Assembly (NCBI RefSeq): GCF_003265705.1
Contig: NW_020312903.1
Location: 22,384,194-22,448,193 of the forward strand
Direction of reading: 5' to 3'
Source of the DNA: Callorhinus ursinus
Taxonomy: Eukaryota > Chordata > Mammalia > Carnivora > Otariidae
Length of the DNA stretch: 64,000 nt
Both the position numbers and the translations under genes were made by a program. Position 1 is the first letter of the stretch. Every line of letters starts with the position of its first letter. Shown here in pieces: positions 44,005-57,566 of this stretch. The notes beneath the pieces are model-generated. The model made no database searches. It worked only from the letters and a program-made list of their open reading frames with translations, and had not been told where the DNA came from.

Positions 44005-46559
44005 TTCTGTTTACCTCACGTCAGCAGCTGCTCCTCCTCTCTGTGCCCAGGGCTTGTTCAGGAGTTTTTTTTCGTAGTATCAGGCTGATCACCTGGACTG
44101 GCAGGATTGACCTTTCTTCCTGTTGAAGAGGAACATATACTTCCTCTAGCTATTCTTCTGGAACTTCTCAAGGGTACCAAGGAAGGTTGTGCACTGCATG
44201 TTTTAGGGACATTGCTCATTTATGTGGTCATCCTGGGTTTGAATACTTATTACTACGATGTTCTGGCAGATGGCTGTGTCTTGAAGAAGGGCCAGCTTTT
44301 TCTAACATGCGCAGAGGCACCAATTGTGCTAAGTACAAGACTGGGTTTCCCATAACATACTCTTTGTCATCTTGGACATTTATAATAGAAAGGCAATACT
44401 TTGTACGTTGAGATTCTAAGAGAGATCCCAAACCTATTAGGAGTTAGCAGAAGTCCCCAGAGCCTTACAACCAGCAACCTTCCTCTCCCTGATTTAAGCT
44501 TTCTTATATCCTTTAACTTTCCTCATACAGTATGGTTTCCCATCCTTTCGATCATCTGGTTACCTGTCTGTAAATGCCAAAGTTCATGAGAAATGCTACT
44601 TTTAAGTTTTGCACGATTGGTTTACATGAAACGCTGTTATGTAATTCATGCCCACTCAGTGCCCTGTGGGCTGATACATATATCCCACCTTAGGCATAAT
44701 TCAGTTGAGTTATGCTCTTAATGGTTATATAGTCGTCTACATCTCTAACAACACATATACTATTGTATGGCCATCTACTTCTTGGAATCTTCCAAAATAA
44801 ATGTTATTCAGTGAAATGATTTCCAAAAATTTTTAAAATAAGAATATGTCTATTCTAAGGACACCTGAGATGCGATTTTAAAAAATACAGGGTTCCAACA
44901 GACATGGTTCTCAGCCCAAACCTCTGGACTCTTTGCCAAACTCATGACACATTGCCATGATGGGGTGCATCTGCCGAGAGTAATTCCACACCTCGCCAAC
45001 TCAACAATCTATCCAAGCAGTTTGAATTGAGTAGAAGGGACAGACATGTCCCCAGCATTCTCCTCACCGAGGAATCCTCGAATTCATATTGAAATGCTTT
45101 CTTTCTTTATGTGCAACCAGAAACCACATGCATCTTAAACACCAAAGTGAATTCCCCTGAAGCCTTCAGTTGAGCTTCATAGGACTTTGCTCATTTGTCT
45201 CATACTACCTGACATTTAAAATAAAATTTAAGATACTTTACTTTAAATTGTTAAATGCCAATGCCTTTTCTCCACCTAATTCAAAACTCAGTTCACCTTA
45301 GCTTCTTCACCTTGTGCTTCACCTTGCAGCTTCTCGATGGCAATTATGTCATTGTTTAAATAAGATATCACATCCTTAGCGACCTTACTTAAGTGTCAAA
45401 TGCAGAACAGTTGCAATGCAGTGGGTCTGGTTTTTGACGCGCGAGAACCGTCTCTGCTCTAGGATTTCCTCAAGGCCCAGCCAATCCTGCCAACTGATAG
45501 TGATTATAACTGATAGGAACCAGCTTGTGAAACCAGCCAAGAGGCAGGTTCTAGCCTCCAGTGATCTTATCCAGTAGGTTGCATATGCTTACTTAGTTAA
45601 TTGAAGCTAAGCAATAAGTTTGCCGAGCAGTTCGGCAGGTAGCATTTCTGATCTGTCTTGTCAGGAGACAGTTAAGTGAGATCCTAGCCACATTCTAGTT
45701 TCTGAATTAATTAGTTCCTGGCAAATTTGACCTAAAAGACAAATAACACACAGCTGTGGAGAAAGGCATAATTCCTGCCAGTTTCTTTCCTGTTTTACCA
45801 GCAGGGCTGATGTCTCTGGATCCTTGAGTAGGCAAACACTGACGTGTTGGAAGAACTCTGTGAGTCATTACCTTGCTACTAAGCAGATGGCCTCCCATAA
45901 TTACCATTACACTCTCGTGGAAGGCAACTTCAGCATTACCAAAGGCAAGAAATGCTACCAAGGTGCAGTCAAGTTGGTAACCATCCATTATTTCACTACG
46001 GGAGGCTCAGACTAGCTGCTTCCAGCTTTTCCTTTGCTCTGTTGTCAGTGTAGGAACACTTTAGGGATAAATATTTTGGTGTGGACTGTATATCCGAAGT
46101 ATACTTAAATGAAAATTAAAATTCTACTAATATGTTAAATTGGTAATAGAAAACACATGCAGCAGCCATGTTTTTTATACATTTCTGGGTCTGAAGGGGA
46201 TGGGTTGCAAATACTAACAAAATGCAAATTGAAAAGAATGGGAATTTACTATATAATAAGACCATACCACCAAGGAAACATGCTTAGAGAATGGGATTGT
46301 TTCCAGTGGATATTCCTCTGAGCCCTGCCATCTTCATGATTTTTCATTTTTATGGACCAAAGAAAAATGTAAGAAAAAATGGATAGAAGTCTTACATAAG
46401 AGGAAACCAATCCAGGTGATGGAGTAGAATATGGAAGAAAGGAATAGTGCAGACACTCCAATGTTTCCTACCAAATAGCTTCCCTCACTTCTCTCCAGCT
46501 GCCAGAAAGATGATTTTATTGATGTGCCTACACCTCCTACCTCTTCATCCCTCCCCCAG
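44005..46559. other. No recognisable feature
   Basis: Intronic sequence of mixed composition; several frames of 60-93 aa on both strands with no family resemblance. Confidence 0.4.
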
Positions 46560-46965
46560 AATAATTCAGGGAAGGGTGAGTTTACTCCCTCAGTTAGGGG
46601 GGTAAATCTCATTGGCTTAAAGTAAGGCAGGTGCCACGGTGTCATCCCCTTGTGAATGATGGGTTTAGCCCCGCAGGGAAGTGACCATGATATAGCTAAT
46701 GTGAAATGAGTGGAAGTTCAATGACAAGTTTCTGAGGAATATATTATAGGTATTAAGAAAAGACATAGAAACGTATAGAAACCTCTTTTCTACTGGATAT
46801 CATCCTGTCTGGATGTGATTTTTGGAACTATGATGGCCTTTTGAGGGCTATAAGGAGAACAAGGCTCCAAAGACAAAACTGATACTCAGAGGGTTCCAGA
46901 GGAGTAAAGACCTGGGTCTTTGATGAAAAGGTTAAGTCCCTGAACTAATTCTCTAGATTCTCCTT
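46560..46965 (+). repeat. Old interspersed repeat, family not assigned
   Basis: 'GGATGTGATTTTTGGAACTATGATGGCC...TATAAGGAGAACAAGGCTCC' resembles a motif shared by some old mammalian LTR or DNA repeats (..ATGTGATGCCTGGAGCT..GCAGCCATCTTG..ACCATGAGG..AAAGC). Tentative. Confidence 0.35.
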
Positions 46966-46991
46966 ATCTTGAACTTTCTTGTTGCTAGCTT

Positions 46992-47185
46992 TTCTCAGTG
47001 TTTGAACCCGTATTTCCTAAACATTCCTTCACAGGAAAATTCACCAGGAGAACTTTTAAAAATCCCAACACCCAGCTCTCACCCCACTGTAGTCTGATCA
47101 GAGTGTTGGGTGGGAGCCAGATACCAGTATATTTCAAGGATCCCCAGGTGATTCCATTATGTAGCAACATTTGGAAGCCATCTGG
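46992..47185. mobile_element. hAT-type MITE
   Basis: 'AATTCACCAGGAGAACTTTTAAAAATCCCAACACCCAGC' and 'AAGGATCCCCAGGTGATTCCATTATGTAGC' follow MER5/MER20-like text. A poly(A)16 at 47262-47277 lies beyond it. Confidence 0.65.
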
Positions 47186-48664
47186 TTTGAGCCATTTTGA
47201 AGTATATCTTTTGTTATTTCCATCCAAGTGCTTCCTAACTGAAATGACAGAATTCAAACTAAAAAAAAAAAAAAAAGGAAAAAGGAAACTAAAAACATCA
47301 TTTGTATGAGTAGCTACACTGAATAAGAAAACTGAAACAATATTAAGGAGAATATAAGAGTCAAAAATGCTTTAATAGTTTTCAAAAGGAACTCTAAGTC
47401 AGTTACTTAACAATTTAATTGAACCATATTCAAATGTAATCAAGTACCCACTACTCTTGATAGAGTAGTCTTAGTGATTATTTCCTTTGATAAAGCTTCA
47501 TATCTATTTCCTAACCTGAGGTTTAATTTACGTAAAATAATTAAAAGTGAGAGAATCCTTCTATCTTTATTAAATTTGGTCTTTGAAGAATGTCCACATA
47601 ACAGAAACAAATACTGGCTTCTGTTATATATAATTTCAAGAACGGAAGATTCATTATCTTTGTCAGCTGTTACAAATCTCCCTAACCATACACACACATA
47701 AACAGCACATACATAAACACCACACATACACACACACAAATATACACTCATCATTTTTTAACCCCTGGTAAATCCTAGATTAAGTCCCTCTGATATCTTA
47801 TCTTGTTGTGTAGTCCATAATTATTATAATATTGAATTTAGGAAACCATTTAAGAAATGATCCACTCATACTCCACATGGGGAGACCCAGGCAACAAACC
47901 TAACAGTTCACCAGGAAGCATGGCAGTAATTCTAGGACTCAACCAGGAAGTCATATTTTCTACTCTCCAGAAAGTTATACTTTCTCTTATTTTGAGGAGG
48001 GGAAGTTCCTGTCTTCTACTTCTTCAGGGTAGAGACTACAGAGCGAGAATCCATTAGTTGTTTCCTTATCTAAGAGTCAAAAGGCAACAACCTCTGTCTC
48101 TTCTTAGACTTTTTTAAAACACTGTGCGGGGGACTCGGGATCTTGCTGAGAATTTCAGTGTCACCCCCAGCCCAAGTGTGGTTATTTTTGGTACCCTAAA
48201 TTTTAACCTTATTTATAATCACACACCACATCATAATCTAACATGATGGCTTCCAGAAAAAACTTCCAGTTTTTGTGAAAATGTTCTTGATATCCCTAGC
48301 TGTCATGGATCCCATTCTTCTCCACTATTCAGTCGTTGGACTGGGGCCTTGTCTTCCTACTTTGTCTTCAAGATCATAAAAACTGGATGGGTACTATATA
48401 TGTAGGTATCTCCAGTCTCATTAGATAGCAGGATAGGCCACTCAATTAAAAAAACAAGCCTAGTAAATTGATAGATAAATGGGCTTTGCATTTCATTGGT
48501 CATGCCAGTGTAGAATTTCTTTAATTTTACAACACAGAGAGATAAGTTCCTCAACAGACAAGAAAAGTGCCTACCCAATCTTTTTCTTTAAATAAAAGAC
48601 TTTTCAAGAATATGCATTTACATAGGTAGTAAGAACATGAAGAGGACACTACAGATTTAGAAAC
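47186..48664. other. No recognisable feature apart from a broken CA repeat
   Basis: Imperfect (CA)n at 47689-47748; the 104-aa minus frame through it (YLCVCMCGVYVCAVYVCVW) is a repeat translation. Confidence 0.5.
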
Positions 48665-48672
48665 AGGCATGA

Positions 48673-48880
48673 AGGGCGCCTGGGTGGCTCAGTCGGTTAA
48701 GCATCCACCTTCAGCTCAGGTCATGATCTCAGGGTCCTGGGATCAAGCCCTGCTTTGGGCTCCCTGCTCAGCAGGGAGTCTGCTTGTTCCTCTCCCTCTG
48801 CCTCCCCCCCACCTCGCTCATGCCCTCTCTCTCTCCCTCTGTGTCTATTTCAAATAAATAAATAAAATCTTAAAAAAAAA
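48673..48880 (+). mobile_element. Can-SINE, sense
   Basis: 'GGGCGCCTGGGTGGCTCAGT', 'GTCATGATCTCAGGGTCCTG', tail CAAATAAATAAATAAAATCT with A10. Duplication AGGCATGA at 48665-48672 and 48881-48888. Confidence 0.97.
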
Positions 48881-48888
48881 AGGCATGA

Positions 48889-50200
48889 GATCAGAAGGTT
48901 GTTTCCCTTTAATGCTGGGTTATGCTGACAGTTATCTCTAATAAAAATGGGCAATGTGACAGGAATAATCAGTGGCTGAGAGAAAGATTGTTTGCATCAA
49001 TCTAAATTGATAGCATTTACCTGATTGAGGGTAGGTAGTAGTGAAGCACTTCAACCTGATTAAACTCTCTGAGCTTTTCTTCCCCCTTTTGAAACTTAGA
49101 TTTTTTTATATGATTTAATTTGAAGGATATGGAAATACAAAGGCAGATTTTTGTCATGCCTAAGGACAGGTTAATAATGCATTCGGATTCACATCATCTT
49201 CCATGTTGATAAAACTGACCTACTTTTTCTTCAAGAGACAAAATGTCTTCTGAAAGATTTTCACATAAAAAATGTTGCATGTTGGTGTCTTTCTTCTTGC
49301 ATTCTATAATTAAACCTGGCATATCACTTCCAAAAGTTAAATGAAGTTTAGTTCATTTTCAGGTTTGGGCTATGCAGTGAGTTAGCATCTCTGCTGCTTG
49401 AGACAAGTGGCATTTGCTACTTTGCCTGCCAGAGAAGCCTTCTGACAGTAGTGATAATGATGCAGATGTTTTTCTTTGTAGGGATCTTCCAACAATATCC
49501 CTAATGAAAACATATGCCTACTTCCTGGCAAATAAAAACAATCATTTTTGAAAGCAAGAAAATTCAAATGCCTTTATCCTAAGATGGCCAATGTAAACAG
49601 TCCATTATTTTCTCCACATCATTTCTGCTGTGTTCTGTTGCAGCAATAAAGTGATTCTTTTCTTTTACTTTTTTTTCTTCTGGCTCTGATATGGAGCCAA
49701 CTTTACAAAAGCTTAGGCAGGTTCCAAGTGAAGTGGAGGAATTTAAAGCAGTGTAGGTGGAGGGTTCAAGCCTTGCGCAATTGACTGTTAAAATTGATTT
49801 GCCATGTCATCTTGAATCTTAGGTCCAGGTGAGCTGATTTGGTTTCAAGAAAGAAAGAAATACGGTTGCTATCAGTCTTATGTCCTTAAACTCAGGAATG
49901 TAACTTTGGGTCTTGGGATTTATAGAGATGAAAATATTGAAAGACCTGTGTAAATAATCTTTAACAGATCCTCTTATAGGTATAGTTGAACAAATGTTTT
50001 TACATTGAACAAAAATGTGAAATTTTGCAAAAATGCAGCTGAGATTTTTACAAAACTGAACTCTAGATATATTTTGGGGTTAAGTGAATGTTTGCTGCTG
50101 CTCTTTCCTCAAAGGAACATTTTAATATGTTCCAAAAAACAAGGCTTTGTCAGCTTTTTAAAAAAAGAATTCCCAGTTGATACGCACAAGAGATGTCCTT
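48889..50200. other. No recognisable feature
   Basis: AT-rich intron; nothing named. Confidence 0.45.
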
Positions 50201-50204
50201 ACGC

Positions 50205-50520
50205 TATTCATTTTTTAAAATGTTATTTTATTGTTGTAAGAACACTTAACATGAGATCTGTCCTCTTAACAAATAGTTAAGTGCACACTGCAGTAATTTT
50301 GACCATAGGTACAATGTTGTACAACAGATCTCTAGAATTTATCGTGCTTAACTGAAACTTTATGCCCATTGTTTTGTAATTTCCCATTTCTCCATTCCCC
50401 CAGCCCCTAGCAACCATCTGGCCACTCTTTGATTCTATTAATTTTATTATTTTACATCCCTCACATAAGTGGAATCATGCAGTATTTGTCTTTCTGTGAC
50501 TAGCTTATTTCATTTAGTTT
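50205..50520 (-). mobile_element. Old L1 3' end, antisense (3' part of an inverted L1)
   Basis: Reversed L1 3' UTR: T-rich start, 'GTAAGAACACTTAACATGAGATCTG', 'GTACAATGTTGTACAACAGATCTCTAGAA', 'CCCCCAGCCCCTAGCAACCATC', 'CATAAGTGGAATCATGCAGTATTTGTC'. It stops at 'CTTATTTCATTTAG', which in related copies lies shortly before the ORF2 end. Confidence 0.85.
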
Positions 50521-50760
50521 AAACAAAGGACAACACATGTTGGTTAGGATGTGGAGAAATTAGAACCCTTACACATGGTTGGTGGAAGTGCAAAATGGTG
50601 CAGTTGTTATGGAAGACAGTATGCAGTTTCCTCAAAAAGTTAAAAATAGAACTACCATATAATCTAGCAGTCACACTTCTGAGTATTTATCCAAAAGAAT
50701 TGAAATCAAGATCTTCAAAAGGTATGCGTGCCCTGAAAGTCATGACTGCTTATTCCTCAA
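50521..50760 (+). mobile_element. Old L1 ORF2 end, sense (inverted 5' part of the same L1)
   Basis: 'GACAACACATGTTGGTTAGG', 'TGGTTGGTGGAAGTGCAAAATGGTG', 'CAGTTTCCTCAAAAAGTTAAAAATAG', 'TATTTATCCAAAAGAATTGAAATC' are ORF2 text just upstream of the region in 50205-50520, but in the opposite orientation and joined head to head. Confidence 0.85.
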
Positions 50761-50769
50761 CCTCACCGC

Positions 50770-53700
50770 AAGCCTGACCCGTACTACTAGATGGGATACA
50801 GAATGGAGTAAAGACCAGAGATACCCGTTGTATCCATTGCTTGGTCATTAAAAAATACATCATTTTAAATGTACTTGTCTGTGTTAAGAGAACTATGTCA
50901 AAATGCCACATCTGATGGGCAACATCAAAATAGTCCTATTTTCAAAACTTATTTACCACCAGGGGAGCTATTTTGAGTCTCTTTTCTCTCCTTCTTGGGT
51001 GAATGAGCCATCATGGTCATAGGACATGTAAGTAAAACACTCTTCAGAATAGAGGGGGAGGGCCCAGAACAGTCTGGGTAATTCAAGCCAAATAAATTCT
51101 GTCATTAGTAGCAACTTGGTTAAGTTTGTGTGCACCTATGGATAAGTGATTTTGTTCTCTCTTTCTCCTGTCTTTGAGAGGACACATTGCCCTTTTGTAT
51201 GATCAGCCTTAGAACATTTTTAGGCTCTACCTTCATAAACAAAGTGTGTTTAATTATGTTTACCTCCTTACTTAAATCACCTTTTGAATCTAACAAGAAA
51301 ATGGAGAACAAAATCATTTCTGTGTGTCTATTTAGCCCTTGAATGAATGAGCTTGAAATAGAACTCTAACGCTGTTAGAATGCTTAAGCCAGCAGTTTTA
51401 AAATCCCCTTCATTTCTTCTCTTTCTCTTTTTATCAAACCTGCACATGTTTAAGAGCTAGGGCTCGTCTTTGATGACAAATTAAAATTTAGTGATTGTTT
51501 TATGCACTTTATGAGATTAATTGAGCAGAGCCAAGCCTGGTGCCTTGAACAGAAGTTGAATTTAATAGAGCACATCGGAGAAGAGGAAATGGAAAACTCC
51601 TGTTCATGCAGAGGGTAGTCTGGTGTTTTGGTAATGATGAGTTGGGACAGAGTTAGGAAAGGCAAGCCTGTTCTGATACTCTTCATTTTGTAGCTCCTCA
51701 AATCAATTATCCTCATATAATCAATCTTCATTATTTGGGAATGCTGTATTTATGAATTCATTTATTTGCTAAAATTTATTTTGTGGTCATTCTCGAATAT
51801 GTGCAGAGTTGTGAAAAATGTGAGTCACTCAATGAGCACCCTCATGTTCCTGGCTGAAAATAAGCAAGGCAGCGCTCCACCTTCTTGTTTCAGCTCTTAT
51901 ACCATAAACAAGCATTCTTTTCATGGTCTATATGGTCTATTTGGGTGCTTATCTCATTTTTGCATTTTTTGTTGGCAATTTCACTGTTTGGATCGGCCCC
52001 CAAAGTGCTGAAGTTCTGGCCAGTGTTCCTACGTGCAAGAAGGCTGTGATGTTCCTTACAGGAGAAAATTCTTACTAGATTAACTTCATTCCAGTGTAAG
52101 TTGTAGTGCTGTTCGCCTTGAGTTCAGTGTTAATGATCAAAAATGTTTATTGAATAAAGTGTCTTTAAACAAAAACACACATAAAATAAGTTAATAAATT
52201 GATTGGTTGATGAGAATGTTGTGACCAGAGGCTCGTAGGAACCTAACTGTATATTTCCCTAGGAACAATGACTCAGTATTAGCTAATTTAGCATTTGCAG
52301 AGTCTTTATAGACTGTAACTACTACAAGTCACAAGAATCAGTTGTAGTGCTCATTTTCAATATAATCATTCAAGAGGAGAGATCAGGCCTAGGAATGCAA
52401 TTAATATATATATAAATATATAATTATAATGTAAAGATTCATGATTTATCATTTTCCAGGAGACTCAGAAATTATGATGAAACTAATTTTATAAGTTTCA
52501 CAGAGATCACCAAAATGTGCCTCACAGGAAAGTTAGTGTAAGCTGAAAGACTTGGTCAGAGCTTTGACAGTTAGGACATTTGCCATCTGATAACTTTTTT
52601 GGAAAAGAACCAAATCTTCTACTTCTCTATTTTGAAGATGTATTTCAAAGACTGCACAACTCCTATCTCAAAGTCTTTAAATGGTGAATTAGCACAAACT
52701 TTAAAACTGTTTTCTAAATAGTAGGAGGAGCCATGGAACATTTGGAAAAATCAATGATTATGCAATAATTTCGTATTAAGACCCAGACCAAAACTCAGGA
52801 TTCTTTTTCATTTTTCAACATGTGTCTGTAACCTCTCCTATTCTGAAGCTTTATTTATTAAACAGTCTTTTTTTGGTAATAACTTAATTTCAGAAATATC
52901 TGTTTTAGTAATTTTCTTACTTGTTATGAGAAATTTTATCTATAGCAAGAATTGCTTCCTGTAATTAGTAGAAGAAAACTTTGTTTCTTCATATCACCTA
53001 AATTGGCAGGAGGCACAGATGGGGAATTACTAAAAATAATTTGTTAATATCTTCTCTTTTTATTCAACTGTCTGTAACCCAGTTTTAATGTCATTAAATT
53101 TTCAAATAATCAAATAGAAAAAAGGAAAACAAAACAAAAGTAATTAGTAGATTATAAAAGTAAGTCACGCGATCTGATCCCAATTTTTTTTTTGCATTAG
53201 CAACAAACTTTTATGGTTTAAAAATTATATGTCTGTCACCAATAGAATTTTTTTTCTAATTCACACTTTTTTTATGACAATCAGGACCCACTCAGTATCT
53301 AACATGGTTTTGCCACTAGGATTCTGTTGAGTAATGATCATGTATACAATCTGCTTTTGTGTTTAATGACTATGATCTAATTGGTAAAATGCTGATTTTA
53401 ATTTTATATCCTGTATTTTTATGCTTAAGATTTAAAGAAAGGACAAATCTAATGTATATTTGGCAGTGAACATACTGTAATTGATCAGGGAGTAATTATA
53501 ATCCATTTCTCTTTTCTAGCGACCGTATCCCATTTCTTCATTTCTTAACAGACTTCTAGTTACAAGTAAATGGGTCTGTATTTTCTTAAGTCTATCTGAA
53601 CATATGAGAGAAGAGGGAGGAATGAATAAGTATCAAGTATATAAACTATAGTGAAAATAGTAATTGATAAACTCTTTCACATGGACAATGATAAGACCCA

Positions 53701-53788
53701 TACATAGGGTATAGAGTGCCTTTTATTCTTGTGTCATTTGTTCATAAATACATTATGGCACATTATAAGATAAATATGATGGCACAAT
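50770..53788. other. About 3 kb with no recognisable repeat or gene
   Basis: AT-rich intron. TATATA patch at 52404-52430. No coding signal. Confidence 0.4.
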
Positions 53789-53804
53789 TAAAATAGTGTG
53801 AAAG

Positions 53805-53990
53805 GGTGCCTGGGTGGCTCAGATGGTTAAGCGTCTGCCTTCGGCTCAGGTCATGATCCCAGTGTCCTGGGATCGAGTCCCACATCGGGCTCCCTGCTCC
53901 TTGGGAGCCTGCTTCTCCCTCTGCCTCTCTCTCTCTCTCTCTCTGTCTCTCATGAATAAATAAATAAAACCTTTAAAAAAAATAAAAAAA
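53805..53990 (+). mobile_element. Can-SINE, sense, first of a tandem pair
   Basis: 'GGTGCCTGGGTGGCTCAGATG', 'GTCATGATCCCAGTGTCCTG', tail CATGAATAAATAAATAAAAC. Flanked by TAAAATAGTGTGAAAG at 53789-53804 and 53991-54006, perfect. Confidence 0.97.
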
Positions 53991-54006
53991 TAAAATAGTG
54001 TGAAAG

Positions 54007-54205
54007 AGGGGACGCCTGGGTGGCTCAGTGGGTTAAGTGTCTGCTTTCCGCTCGGGTCATGATCTCAGGGTCCTGGGATCGGGCCCCACGTCTGGCTTCC
54101 CTGCTCAGTGGGGAGCCTGCTTCTCTCTCTACCTCTGCCCTCCCCCTGCTCATGATTGCTCTGTCTCTCTCTCTCAAATAAATAAAATTTTTTAAAAAAT
54201 AAAAT
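54007..54205 (+). mobile_element. Can-SINE, sense, second of a tandem pair
   Basis: 'GGACGCCTGGGTGGCTCAGTG', 'CATGATCTCAGGGTCCTGGG', tail CTCTCAAATAAATAAAATTT. Flanked on the left by the shared 53991-54006 target and on the right by the diverged copy GAAATAATGTGAAAG (54206-54220). Its sequence differs from its neighbour, so it is not a simple duplication. Confidence 0.96.
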
Positions 54206-54221
54206 GAAATAATGTGAAAGA

Positions 54222-57200
54222 GTATTTAATACCCGAGGAAAACATTCCCAACATTTTAAGTAAAACATCAGATTATAAAAAGCATATAATGACTGAATTG
54301 ATGTTGATTTTTAAAATTGAACAAATAAAACAGACTAGAAATAAATCTCCCAAAATGTTAACAGTGGTTGTATCCTAATATGGAATTATAAATGATTTTA
54401 ATTTTTTGCTTGTACATTTCTATATTGTACACATTTTTTGTAATGTATATGAATTACATTTGCTGTCAACTCACTTTTAAAAAATGTATTTCTTTGTGTT
54501 CTTTTTCTCCTGGATATATTTCGTTGGAAAAAGGCATATATGTGAGTTATTTAAGTTCAAAAAAGATGCCTGGGCTCCATTGGTTAAATATAAGACTAAA
54601 GCTCAACTTATAAATTACATAAGTAGATGTTAGAGCCAGCCCCTCAAGACCCCATCTTCTCACTCTAAATTTCTCCTAGAGGATAACATACACAAAGGGC
54701 TTCATTTGCCAACTAAGTAGATAACTCACAAATTGTATCTTACAGTCTATATTCTTCCTCTGATCTTCAGATCTACATATCTAGCCATCTACTGAACATC
54801 TCTTGGAGATCACAAGACAACTCAATATCATCCAAAGTCAAAAACATTATCCTGCCTCCCTGCCCACACCTCCAAATGGGACCTCTTCCCATCTTTTCTC
54901 ACCCGGAGTCGACCAACACCAAGTTCTGTTCAGTCTACTCCTTAATGGTATTCACTATCTTGCTCTGAATTTTATCCAACATTTCTTGCCTGCCAAACTG
55001 TAATAATCTCTTTTTCAACCCCAGTCCATTTATGATGTCTCAAATATTGTGTGGGGCATATTTAAACTAAAAATCTACCCATTGTCTGAAATTCCAATTT
55101 AATTGGGCATCCTGTATTTTTACTGTTACTCTGGAAACCTATTATTAGCTATAATAATTTTAATCCAATCAACTGAATAATCATGTTGGTTTTTAATAAC
55201 TGAGCTAAATTTTTCTTTAGTGTTTACTTATTAGTTCACATGACTCCTGTGACAGTGACTGTATACACCGAATTGACCCAAGATGATTAGTTCATTTACC
55301 ACATAAAGACCTATTTTAAGAAGTGGAAATGAATTTTACAACACTCACAAAATTTTAAGTACATTGGTAAATTTTAAATTTTAAAATTGCTCCCAAGGAG
55401 CAATATTCTAGTGTTTTGGGATCTTTTGTGAAATTTCACATCATCTTAATCCAATCAGTAAAACGAGACAAATTTTTAAGCCCCAAACCTCATTTGAATT
55501 TTACCCCAAATAAGCAAATAGAGATAATCCAGTCCCTGTGAATGGTGTTAGACTAATTGGATATGACATCTTCCCAACATTTTGCTCAGGCGTTTCCTGT
55601 CACAGGACTCTGGCTCTGTAACAAGGACAGGATGGAAAGAGCTGCCTTAAGGGAATTATTTTTGAGACAACCATAAGGAAAGAGATTTCTCCCTGGTGGC
55701 TTGACCACCTGCCATGTGGACCCTGTGGAAATGCTGTTATTTATGATCTCACTTTTTTCCTGCAGTTATTAAATGATTTGTACAAAGCATTTAATTTGTC
55801 TTACTTTATGAAAGTTATATGTGTAAAGAACCCACTAGGAAATATAAACCAATCATAAAAATAAGTAGAGATATCAATAGTTAATGACACAGTTTTTTTT
55901 AAATTATAACCGTTCCTCAGTTTTATAGCCTCACAACTAATTATTGTACTATCATATAACAGAATAATTCTTTGCAAATCTATAAAACTGAACAAAGTAT
56001 TTTCTCTTCCCTTTGGAAAATTAAGTATAAGTGTAGTCATTTTAATTCATTTAAAACACGTGATCTAAATAACCTCTGGAAACTTCAAAATTCATAGAGA
56101 TTTGAGGACTGTGTTATGTAACACAGCAGTAGTTTTCCTACTGAGTCCCTACAAAACCAAAAACAAATTAAAAGATGTGCCATTTACTGTTGGGCATGAG
56201 GGGGCGTTTAATCCTCCGTGTTAAGTGACCCCTGAATACCCTCCTTAAGGGCCCTGTCATCCCTCCCACATCAGTAAGGCTATAGAGTGCTGGGGAACTT
56301 CCTTAATGTGTTCTTCTCATTAGAATTAACCTATAAACAGCATTTCAGAAAAATTCCTAGTTCCATTGTAACTTGGCTAGGCAGATGGGTAGATATTTAA
56401 AGGCATCATTTTGTCCAAAATATTCTTCATCTTCATCTAACTCTAAGCATTGGAGATCACTTGCAATTTGAGGCTATATTTTCCTTCAGTAGAGTAATAC
56501 TGTTTTCACATAAATCCTCTAAGACACGAGATTGGTCACAAATTATGGACCCTTTCAATCCAGCTTTTCTACTGCTGTGGTCTAGTTAGTGTTCCTTGAA
56601 GAAAGCAATAGATGGCGTGTATCACATTGCAGCAGAAAGTCTGAGTCAGGTAGTTGAACTTGGACATACACAAGTGGATTGTGAGAGACAGACTTGAAGT
56701 TTCAGTGCTGTTAAGATGCTTTCATAGTCAGTGTGGTTCCAGGAGTGCTCAAATCCTCTTCTGCATTTCAGCCGTCCTTCTCAGGGAGTTACCAACCAAG
56801 GAAGCTAGATGAAAGGACCAAAACCAAATAGGAAACACATTACCGCTTTGTTAATTGCATGGGAAGTAACCAAATCCTCTCTAGTGCAGCTCTGTTTGGT
56901 AAAATATAGATTGGATAATGAAGGTTGGGCCCAGACACCTAAATGAACCCCCCTTTTCTCCAGTCTGAATCTGAGATGTCTGTTTAGGCCTAAGAAAGTA
57001 GACTATAAAACAACAAGATCAGCTACCTCTGCCCCAAGCGGCAACTCCTGCCTGATTTCTTGTGGCATGGATACAGAAAGGGATGAAGGTGTGTCTCATG
57101 GATGGCTGAGCTTTTAGAAACAATCAGTACCTCTAGTAAAACCATGGCCGAATACAGTTCCTGGTTGCTGACCAATCACATGAGCCAAGAGGTCTTCCTT

Positions 57201-57549
57201 CCCTGTGGCCATTGGGACAAAAAGTAAACAGGTATGCAGAGGTTAACACGGGGGAGGGGAGGCCAGAAGTTTTCAGTCCCACAACGTCGTATTTGTTTTC
57301 AGTCTTCAAATTCAGTGTTTTTTATGTGTTTGTTTTTGCTTTTAATTATACGTAATGCCATCCTGTTGATGACTTAGTTGTCAGCTGTATCTTGGCAGGA
57401 GACAGGTGAAGTAGGAGCCTCTGTAGGAAAGCTGATTTGCTTCTGGAAAATAATAGTTGTATTGCAGAGTGTTAACTGAGGTTTTTCCTTCAGTGCTAAA
57501 AGGAAGTGCTCTCTCAAAGGCATTTACTATATACTGTATCAGCATAGTT
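54222..57549. other. About 3.3 kb with no recognisable repeat or gene
   Basis: AT-rich intron with a GC-richer part at 56750-57270. No coding signal. Confidence 0.4.
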
Positions 57550-57566
57550 GAAAAAAATAGTAATGA

